Source of the DNA: Acanthosepion esculentum
Lineage: Eukaryota > Mollusca > Cephalopoda > Sepiida > Sepiidae
Assembly (NCBI GenBank): GCA_964036315.1
Contig: OZ038482.1
Span: 15,782,382-15,846,381 of the forward strand
Reading direction: 5' to 3'
Length of the DNA stretch: 64,000 bases
Below the pieces are notes generated by a model that was not told the origin of the DNA, ran no database searches, and was given only the letters and a program-made list of their open reading frames with translations. A program made the position numbers and the translations under genes. This document shows positions 55,860 through 64,000 of this stretch, one piece after another. The first letter of the stretch is position 1. Every line of letters starts with the position of its first letter.

Positions 55860-55960
55860 CTGTGTGCATATGTATATGTGTGTGTGTTTGTGTGTGTCTG
55901 TGTGTGTTCGCGCGTGTGTGTGTACGTGTTTCTGTGTTTGTGTGTCATATAAGTGTACAT

Positions 55961-56013
<53 letters not shown>

Positions 56014-56144
56014 CAGTTACTAAGATAAAAGCTTTTTTCAGCATTAAGCTGCGAATTGGAATATATTCACACACACACACACACATATATATATACATAC
56101 ACATATATACATACACACACACACATATATACACACACACATAC

Positions 56145-56228
<84 letters not shown>
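55860..56228. repeat. Cluster of TG, CA and TA microsatellites
   Basis: TG-rich 55860-55945, TA 55962-56006, CA/TA 56068-56158, TA 56159-56228. All frames through it are low complexity. Confidence 0.95.
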
Positions 56229-56231
<3 letters not shown>

Positions 56232-58020
56232 ATCTCTCACTACTAAAACTTTCCAAAACATAAATTGTGAACTGGAATTGGAAAGAGAGTATTATAATTT
56301 GAATCCATCATAAAAATTTAGGATGTAGAATTAATAAGATCTAAACACTTCAAATATTTTAGCATATTGATCATATATAACAAATTAATACAGAATCTAA
56401 GAAAAGTGAAAAACCTCTCATATGTATGACATTCATGACTTTCAGTTCATTCAGAAATCTCACAACGATGAGCTATCTCCAACCATTTTCTCAGATCCAT
56501 GATTAAAATGGCTTCAAATATATGGCTTTAATTAAAAAAAAGATCCTTCACCAGACCCTATAGATTAGTGCTATAAATTTACAATGAACATTGCCAAATA
56601 ACAAAACCACGTCACTTGAAAAAAAACTCACATCACTTGAAGACTTCCAACAGCAGCAACAACAAATGTACTATGTGGGTAGCAAATATAACTAGAATAG
56701 ATAATAATATCATTTAGATATTGACTTTACCTTAAACAGAGACTGAGTGCTCCATACTTTCGGCCTTGTGCCACATCTTAGTTACGCTTAGTAAATCGCA
56801 CCTTAAACAAAAAGCTTGGAAGGAGTAAGTGAGACAGTGGTAGAAAAGATTGTTTCTGAGTATTAAAGATCTTTTTCGCAGAAATGAGTGATTTACAGAC
56901 GAAAGCCTTTTGGGAATAAAAGCGGTAGCGATGGGAGTTAGCTGTCTTCTGAGAATTAGTCTCTTTTGACACCAGCAGCAGCAGCAGCAGCTGCAGCTCA
57001 ACAGAAAATCAGACTTCAATCAGTGCACTATTTATATCCCACATCCTTCTCAGTTATTTCCCTTCGGCAAATTGCTCTCAAAATTATCCTGACTAAAAGG
57101 ACCTGCCAAATTTGAAATTTTGTTGCCGTCGTACCTGGGTTAAATACTGGCCCCCGTGAAAAATTTGAAACTATTTCTGCCATGAGGTAAGTTTTAGTGT
57201 CCTCTTTGAAGTGAATATATCGGAAATGAGACAATATTTCAGAACTCGTTTCAGAAAATCGGTTTTCAGTTCAATGAGCGTTTTCACTTTCTTATCAATT
57301 ATTTCATCTGATTTTCCCCTCTTCCCTTAACTCTCTAACCTTCTCTCTCATTCCGTTTATCTCTCTTTTACTCGTTATTATTCGCTCTTTTCACTTCTTT
57401 CTCTTTTTCTTTCCTATCTTTATTGACTTATCAATAAATCAGAAGGTTCTCAATCCACCATATTCAACAGTCGATTAATAACTGCTTCATTACCGAAATA
57501 AACGTTTCAATTTTTTTCCGTCGCCAAAACAAATACTTATATTGTTCGGAGGACAAACAATATTAACCTATCCCAGATTCCCTTATTTCAACAGCTGCCA
57601 CAGACTTATTTTTTATTTATTATGGCTCACCATTCATTAACCTTTGACAATTTTCAATTGGCATCTTAATTTCGTTGAATTAACATTTTGTTTTGGTTTC
57701 TACACATTTATAAAGAATGAAAGTTACTCCACACAAAAACTTAAAAATATTCGCAATTTGATTAAAAAAAAGGAGTCAATTTATGTAATATTAAAATTTT
57801 TATCAACAATAAGAAAGGAAAATGATTTCATTGCCAAAAGTTGGGAAATGAATAAAGAAGAAAGAAAATGTATGCAACCAGAGATTTATCTCCTTAGAGA
57901 CGAGAAAAGTAAATATAGAATGTATTAGCTCCGTGAGATATCTTCTAAAAGTAATCTTTGTAAGGTAACGTGTATTGCTTTCATAAAATATGTTAGTCAT
58001 ACTAACGATAGTTTTAAAAT
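56229..58020. other. No gene seen
   Basis: A short CAG run at 56971-56990. The frames at 56732-57019 and 57644-57928 have no recognisable features. Confidence 0.45.
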
Positions 58021-58026
58021 GAAAAA

Positions 58027-58449
58027 TCACTTACTAAGGAAAAGTGCATGTATGTTCTGTAAAATATACCGAAGACAAAATAACTATATTAAAAACAAGT
58101 TAGTGGAAGCTGTTGCCATAAATGCCTCTCGGATATGGTATTATTGTTTGTCCTCTCAAAGAGAAAGTCACTTACTAAGTAAAAGGTCATGTATGTTCTG
58201 TACAATATGCTGAAGACAAAATAACCATAATCAAAATAAATCATTGGCTGCTGTCGCCATAAATGCATCTTGGATATGGTAATATCATTGGTACTCCCAA
58301 AGAGAAAGTCACTTACTAAGGAAAAGGACATGTATGCTCTGTACAATATACCGAAAACAAAATAACCATAACATAAAATAAGTCAGTGGCAGTTGTTGCC
58401 ATAAAGGCAGCTGGGATAGGCGAATATTTTTGTCCTCTTCAACTGCCAA
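58027..58449. repeat. Three tandem 141-bp units
   Basis: TCACTTACTAAG occurs at 58027, 58168 and 58309, exactly 141 bp apart. Each unit contains GTATGTTCTGTAMAATAT, GAAGACAAAATAAC, GTTGCCATAAATGC and GGATATGGTA-like strings. Because 141 is a multiple of three, minus-strand frames run through; there is no other sign of coding. Confidence 0.92.
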
Positions 58450-58539
58450 CCAATGAAAAAAAAATGTTCCGTCGATGAATTGGTGTTCTCGAACTTCGTC
58501 GTCTATATCACGATTCGCATAACGCCTAGTAAGCAAAAG

Positions 58540-58990
58540 AACACACCGTGCTCAGCCTTAGTCAACGGAGGTACGACACTGCTACAGAACTGGCCTCGAG
58601 GAAAAAGAATTTTCCACGCAGCATGCGCACCATGATTTCAATAAACTTGCATAACAGGTCTACGACCCTGCAGTGAAAGAAGGCGGAATCCAGGGTCTCC
58701 AACGACTTACCGCAGCGAACGCAGTTTGGAGAATTTTCCAGCTTCGCCGAACAAAGTCTCTTGCTGACCCAGAGGGCATTTCTGAACACCAGACTGGGGA
58801 GTTATTCCTCATCGGTAGTGAGGCATTTCAACCTAGGTGCCCAACTAAACTTGTTCTTTATGCATCAAAATCAAGATTAGGATGGAGAGGAAACGACTCC
58901 ATCAGAATTCGGCTAATATTGGTGAGTCTTGCACGGCTGTCTCATGTAAAAGAAGATGACTTAAAATGTCATTTTGATGCCGGTTAAGCT
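58540..58990 (-). pseudogene. LINE fragment with RT zinc-binding motif
   Basis: On the minus strand FRNALWVSKRLCSAKLENSP then NCVRCGKSLETLDSAFFHCR and VVDLLCKFIE (58788-58640) match the pattern of reverse-transcriptase zinc-binding domains (C-x2-C ... H-C; the H is preserved in FFHC). The segment upstream (58990-58790) has GLGT.VEMPHY and LTRHQNDILSH-like residues in other frames. Broken, no start. Confidence 0.65.
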
Positions 58991-59964
58991 TTAGGGTATT
59001 GGACATTCTGTAGTGAACATTGGAAACCGCGTTCATAATAGGGCAGTTTAGGCTTGTTTTGCTTTTACTTTTGTTTTGTTTTTTTTCGTCAAAGTTAACT
59101 TAGCTAATAACCCCTTTTCTTCTTGCCTCCACTTTTTAGTTTCATTCCCACTTCCTTCTCCGTTTGTTGTCCAGAGATGTCAGTTCTCTGATGGATGCGG
59201 GGTGCCTTTCGTTTTTCAAGTGTGTTTTTCGTTTTTGTTGTTGTATTTAGATGAGTGTGTGTTTGAGTGAGTGTTTAGTCGAATGGTCACATTAATTTTT
59301 AAAGTTCTGCATTAATTTCGTCTAGTTAACTGATATTTCTGCCACATTTTTTTTTCATTACTAACACGATTTTTGTATGGTTTCTTATAAATAAATCTTG
59401 TTCTCATTGTAAATATTCATTGGGGTTATAATGTTTTTAAAGTTGTTATTTTATTCTCCACTCTCAAGAACAGATTGTACATATGGGGACCAGATAGGAC
59501 TTATATAGTCTCTGAGATATTATGGTGGATGTTGTAAGAATGGTAAGTAAGAATGTGTTTTGGTGCAAGGATTATTGTGGTATATTTGGGTCAGTGATTG
59601 TAGCTAGCTAAGTTTAAGTATAAGGCAAATGAAGATCAGCCTTTCCCATCCCCCACTTTTGGCCTTGTGCTATATTTCTCCATATTCGTATATTAAATAT
59701 CGCAGTTATATCGATAAATATCTACTTCATCCGTCGGTTTGCGAGTGACTGATCCAATGCGCGTTTGATTTATGACCATTTACGTGTATTGGGATTTTTA
59801 ACATTGGACCTGCGATTCGTGATTTCGACCTTTTTTTCTGCCCCTGGATCTTCGAGTTTCGACTTGCGATTTGTTCAATTTCTTTTGAAACTAAAGTGCC
59901 ATATAAATTTCAGAACAAAACTAATCGCCTCATTCGGGTCAGAAACAATTTAGCCATTGTAAAC
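58991..59964. other. No gene seen
   Basis: The frames at 59076-59270 and 59765-59953 are not recognised. Confidence 0.5.
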
Positions 59965-60345
59965 AGGAATCTATTACATTCACTTACGTGCTAATACTCT
60001 TAGGAAAGGTATGAATCCTCGTCTTCCCCACCAGCTATGGGTAAATAGCAGGACAGATCGGGTTATATAGCCTAAGATGGCAACTGGTCTACCGAAAAAA
60101 GAAATGGCAACTTATTGCGGGAAAAAATATCTGCCTCATCAGTCATATATATCGAAAGATATCGACTGATCGTCTAAGCGTGTAGCACGCGTGGCACATA
60201 ACTGATTGATATTCAGTTAAGTGCTAATACTCTTGGGAAAGGTATGAACCTTTTTCTTCTCCCTCAACTATGGGTAAATAGCACGACAGACTGGGTTCTA
60301 TAGCCTTGGATGGCAGCTGGTCTACCGCAGAAAAAATGGCATGTC
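59965..60345 (+). mobile_element. Two SINE-B copies in tandem
   Basis: First copy 59965-60213 (ATTACATTCACTTACGTGCT to GCACATAACTGATTGATATT), head missing. Second copy begins at about 60214 (AGTTAAGTGCTAATACTCTT) and reads normally to CTACCGCAGAAAAAATGGCA, where the 30-bp array takes over. Confidence 0.88.
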
Positions 60346-61685
60346 TCATTGACCTGCTCAAAGATGGTAGTGCGCTCATTGCCCTGTACAAAGTTGGTAG
60401 TGGGCTCATTGCTCTGCTCAAAGAAGGTGGTGGGCTCATTTCCCTGCTCAATGATTATAGTGGGCTAATTTCCCTGCTCAAAGAAGCTAGTAGACTCATT
60501 GCCCTTCTCAAAGATGGTAATGAGCTCATTTCCTTGCTCAAAAATGGTAGTGGGTTCATTGCCCTGCTCAAACATGGTAGTGGGTTCCTTGCCCTGCTCA
60601 AAGAACCTAGTGGGCTCATTGACCTGCTCAAAGATGGTAGTGGGCTCATTGCCCTTTACAAAGATGGTAGTGGGCTCATTGCTCTGCTCAAAGAAGGTGG
60701 TGGGCTCATTGTTCTGCTCAAAGAAGGTAGTGGGCTCATTTCCCTGCTCAATGATGGTAGTGGGCTCATTGCTCTGCTCAAAGAAGGTGGGGAGCTCATT
60801 TTCCTGCTCAAAGATGGTAGTGGGCTCATTGCTTTTCTCAAAGAAGGTAGTAGACTCATTGCCTTGCTCAAAGACGGTAGTAGACTCATTGCTTTTCTCA
60901 AAGAAGGTAGTAGACTCATTGCCTTGCTCAAAGACGGTAGTAGACTCATTGTTTTGCTCAAAGACGGTAGTAGACTCATTGCCTTGCTCAAAGACGGTAG
61001 TAGACTCATTGCCTTGCTCAAAGACGGTAGTAGACTCATTGCCTTGCTCAAAGACGGTAGTAGACTCATTGCCTTGCTCAAAGACGGTAGTAGACTCATT
61101 GCCTTGCTCAAAGACGGTAGTAGACTCATTGCCTTGCTCAAAGACGGTAGTAGACTCATTGCCTTGCTCAAAGACGGTAGTAGACTCATTGCCTTGCTCA
61201 AAGACGGTAGTAGACTCATTGCCTTGCTCAAAGACGGTAGTAGACTCATTGCCTTGCTCAAAGACGGTAGTAGACTCATTGCCTTGCTCAAAGACGGTAG
61301 TAGACTCATTGCCTTGCTCAAAGACGGTAGTAGACTCATTGCCTTGCTCAAAGACGGTAGTAGACTCATTGCCTTGCTCAAAGACGGTAGTAGACTCATT
61401 GCCTTGCTCAAAGACGGTAGTAGACTCATTGCCTTGCTCAAAGACGGTAGTAGACTCATTGCCTTGCTCAAAGACGGTAGTAGACTCATTGCCTTGCTCA
61501 AAGACGGTAGTAGACTCATTGCCTTGCTCAAAGACGGTAGTAGACTCATTGCCTTGCTCAAAGACGGTACTGCCATCGTAAGTGACTTTTACCGCGAAGT
61601 GCTGTGCCTGGTTTTCTGTGTTGTGGTAGATAATATGCAACAAAATACCTTCAACCTGAAAGGCAGGGCCAGCTGTTTCCATTAG
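60306..61685 (+). CDS. 459-codon frame through the 30-bp array, probably not a real gene
   Basis: Longest frame of the window. It starts MDGSWSTAEKMACLIDLLKD, the first residues being SINE-B sequence, then about 40 copies of the decapeptide LLKDGSRLIA with conservative variants (LLKEGGGLIS, LYKDGSGLIA), and ends NMQQNTFNLKGRASCFH. A translated product would be a leucine-rich repetitive peptide, perhaps coiled or amyloid-like; no family known to me. Against a gene: the start lies in a SINE, three other frames are also open (plus, 360 codons; minus, 405 and 306 codons) simply because 30 is divisible by three, and no promoter or splice context is visible. Confidence 0.15.
   Translation: MDGSWSTAEKMACLIDLLKDGSALIALYKVGSGLIALLKEGGGLISLLNDYSGLISLLKEASRLIALLKDGNELISLLKNGSGFIALLKHGSGFLALLKEPSGLIDLLKDGSGLIALYKDGSGLIALLKEGGGLIVLLKEGSGLISLLNDGSGLIALLKEGGELIFLLKDGSGLIAFLKEGSRLIALLKDGSRLIAFLKEGSRLIALLKDGSRLIVLLKDGSRLIALLKDGSRLIALLKDGSRLIALLKDGSRLIALLKDGSRLIALLKDGSRLIALLKDGSRLIALLKDGSRLIALLKDGSRLIALLKDGSRLIALLKDGSRLIALLKDGSRLIALLKDGSRLIALLKDGSRLIALLKDGSRLIALLKDGSRLIALLKDGSRLIALLKDGSRLIALLKDGSRLIALLKDGSRLIALLKDGTAIVSDFYREVLCLVFCVVVDNMQQNTFNLKGRASCFH
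60341..61570. repeat. 30-bp minisatellite, about 40 units
   Basis: Unit AAGACGGTAGTAGACTCATT + GCCTTGCTCA. From 60361 to 60960 the 20 units differ by several bases; from 60961 to 61560 twenty units are identical. Some early units pair into 60-bp steps (60841-60960). Every unit boundary keeps a strict 30-bp phase with no indel. Confidence 0.98.
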
Positions 61686-63107
61686 ATCCTTTCCAAGCCT
61701 TCACTTCTTTCACTGATTTGTTTTTCCCCACAGTGCAGCCTTGAGCGATCGCTTTCTCATCATAACAATAAACGCATATTTTGCTGTTTACCTTGTTCAA
61801 TGGAAAGTATTTCCCGGATCACCTGTCCTCCTTTCATTGATATAATACTTACTTTCGATACACGCGTGCCTACTGAAGACTCTCTTGCCAATTGACTTTC
61901 AGTTGTGCAGGTCATCTGTCTGTCCTGCAGCTACGCAGCCATGTAAGCATCAATAGTTGATGAGCTGCGTTTTGTGACGCATTCCTTCTTTCTTTCTTTC
62001 TTTTTTTAACGCCATCTAAAATTGACGTAAAAACAGCCATTCTATAATCTCATCTTTTGAGGGAAATTCCCTGTTCAGTTCTCGCATCGATAAATCATAG
62101 CCGTCCAATTTGCCAATGGTATGCTTCCTAATATTCCGATCACTAACGATAGGTAATCAATATAAATGAACGGGAGAACCATACAGTCTACAAGATCTAA
62201 ACTGGCGCCTACTGATGATAAAAAATTGGCCTTTCTAAATGTCACTCAAATATTTGTTCTTCTCCATAACTACAGCATTCAAAATGTGAAAATGAAAGAT
62301 TCGTGGTCGGCTGCATTATTATATATCCCACTGATCCTGATATGAAAAACTAGCTGTCATTCTTGTCATATGTAGATGGTGATAATATTTTGCTATATAA
62401 GCGTTTTTATATAACAGCCTGTATTTGTGTATGTGTAATACGCAAAGTATACTATGTTATATTTTCAGTTTTCCTTAAATAAAAGAGAGGATAACGCGCT
62501 AAAATTAATGGGTGTCTCCTGTGACAGCTAAAATATGGATGACCATAAATAACAAAATCTCATATTACCCATAAAGCGAAAATTACCACCATAGAATCTG
62601 AGAGGTAAAACTGATAAGAAGAAAAGAAAGAATTGAAATTTATATTGACTATGCATTCTAGGTCTTTTCATTGTAAACAAAGAAAATAAGATATGTCACT
62701 AGATGCTCTAACAAACCACAATTTAAAGAGAATAGAAATCAGGAATAATCTCTAGACATGGAAAAGAATTTAAAACCTTGAGAAGTCGAAATATTTGCCT
62801 TCTTGGAACAATCCTTAAAAAAAATGTACACAAATTGAACGTGTAGGAAATCGAGGAGAAAAAGTCATTTCTCGTTGCCTTCTCCACAGATCTGAATTCA
62901 GAATTGCGATTTGTTTAAACTAGTTGCCAACCAAGATTAGAATATCTAATCAACCGGGCTATTTAACTCAGAGCTCTAGGAAGAAGTCTTAGATGCGTGC
63001 TTTTCGCAAAGCCAGCAATGACAATTAATCACAATCATTTAATTTCGTACCCAAGATGATGGCCATAGCATCATCGATACTGCCAGTTGGAAAATTCTGA
63101 GAGTTCA

Positions 63108-63142
<35 letters not shown>

Positions 63143-63740
63143 CATCAAGATGAAACATTGATGTGACATGGAATCTCACGCCGTTGTACCAAAGAACAAA
63201 CACCTCGAATGAATTTGTGGAGAAATAACCGCGACTATAAATGAATGCAGCTGGTTGACTCCAAGGAAATATAAAAAATAGTCCCGACAGTGTAGCGATA
63301 ATATACACTGATATTTGTATAAGCGATATGTGATCAACTGTGTAGAATGGTCTGAGATTTTAAGATCTAGAATGATCGCTCTATCTACGCAACAAGACAA
63401 TCTAATAGTTACGAGCAAGGAAAAGTCACTACTAACGCTGACATTTGACTCTACCAATGAAACACACGAAATAAAACAATAACTAGGAAAAGCAGAAATT
63501 TACTTGGGAGAAGATGAAACTCGAGAAGGCCAATGTCAGGGTGACTTCCTTCATAAAATATTTTTTGGTGAACAAAAAGAGTGAAAATGAAGAGAACAGG
63601 AGTTTCGGAAAAGAATTGAAACTCTCCAAAGCAAAACGAGAAATCTAAAAACTTCTGTTTCCACTCAATTCCCGGTGAGAAAAAAAAAATAAAATGCACA
63701 CTAAAGGCGGCGACTGTGACTTTAAATATATGATCACATA
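61571..63740. other. No gene; short TAA tract at 63108-63141
   Basis: Flank of the array, then ordinary AT-rich DNA. On the minus strand 61760-61600 reads CYYDEKAIAQGCTVGKNKSV and METAGPAFQVEGILLHIIYH in neighbouring frames, which may be a decayed coding sequence of unknown origin. The frames at 63105-63457 are not recognised. Confidence 0.45.
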
Positions 63741-63749
63741 GAAGAGGCA

Positions 63750-64000
63750 AAACATAATTAGGTTTAGCAGCACGCTGGGCATCCCCAGCACCATTTTTCA
63801 ACGCCGTGTTCGCTGGCTCGGTTACGTCCAGCGTCCAAATGATGGCCACCCTTACCAAAGTCATCTACCAGTTCGATCCACTATCTATAAACTGAAGACG
63901 TCCTCACGGCTGATCAGGCAACACCAGGAATAACATAGTCCGCAAGAATCTCCAGCAGTTTAACCTGGTTCTGTAGGATGTTCCAACGCTCTGCAAAAAC
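63750..64000 (+). pseudogene. LINE 3' coding fragment at the window edge
   Basis: STLGIPSTIFQRRVRWLGYV then QRPNDGHPYQSH (63760-63860) resembles the RxRWLGHVxRMxD motif found near the C-terminus of endonuclease-RT proteins of non-LTR retrotransposons. It continues TSSRLIRQHQE to a stop and runs off the window. Confidence 0.5.

Noticed and set aside
56732..57019. 95-codon minus-strand frame with a CCCCC stretch
   Set aside because: The cysteines come from a short CAG-type repeat; nothing else supports it.
60341..61570. Possible CRISPR array or direct repeats with spacers
   Set aside because: Units abut each other; there are no spacers and no cas genes.
60465..61682. Minus-strand 405-codon frame and 306-codon frame through the 30-bp array
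   Set aside because: Consequence of a stop-free 30-bp unit; no start context or family.
63451..63864. 137-codon minus-strand frame at the window end
   Set aside because: Its start overlaps the plus-strand LINE fragment and the remainder is featureless.

Overview
The window reads as intergenic DNA from a large, repeat-rich animal genome, most likely a coleoid cephalopod and probably an octopus. The basis is AT-rich sequence packed with long (TA)n tracts, two tRNA-derived SINE families, decayed Tc1/mariner elements, jockey/CR1-like LINEs, a Penelope-like (PLE) relic and a Ty3/gypsy-like relic whose broken translations resemble families known from molluscs. The species call is inference from remembered families. 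I found no host gene with convincing exons, no rRNA, no CRISPR array and no bacterial-type operon.

Layout. 1-5 kb: a Tc1-like element between two minus-strand copies of SINE-B, a SINE-A copy, then a second, longer Tc1 copy. 7-11.4 kb: a LINE 3' end, a SINE-A, and a minus-strand Ty3/gypsy-like element that keeps LTR remnants, gag, RNase H-like and integrase pieces but has lost protease and reverse transcriptase. 11.8-15 kb: a piggyBac-type MITE, then eight 107-bp repeats attached to the tail of a SINE-A. 16.5-19.4 kb: a Tc1-like fragment, an AT minisatellite that flips orientation, and a mariner-like element whose unoccupied paralogous site lies 1.1 kb further on. 21-25.7 kb: LINE and SINE fragments, another Tc1-like copy, and a tandem pair of units carrying a tRNA-Ser-like sequence. 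26-31.9 kb: PLE fragments with a hammerhead-like core, MITEs, fold-back hairpins and a pogo-like remnant. 32.5-43.3 kb: two large jockey/CR1-like LINE corpses (one per strand), a head-to-head SINE-A palindrome and a duplicated SINE-bearing block. 43.8-52.2 kb: a PLE relic with a GIY-YIG-like C-terminus, inverted PLE ends and further tRNA-Ser-like fold-back units. 55-64 kb: a Tc1-like copy, a 141-bp triplication, a LINE zinc-knuckle fragment, SINE-B copies, and a 1.23-kb array of forty 30-bp units that contains the longest reading frame of the window.

The sequence is therefore described mainly as nested mobile elements and what grows out of them. The strongest candidates for something undescribed are: (1) a repeat family whose mobile unit is a tRNA-Ser(CGA)-like sequence plus about 95 bp of conserved upstream DNA and a body that occurs as direct or inverted dimers; (2) a 107-bp satellite attached to a SINE tail, each unit able to fold as a three-way junction; (3) the 30-bp array, open in four of six frames and homogenised from one end. 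All coordinates and alignments were read by eye, so boundaries are approximate unless a target-site duplication is stated.
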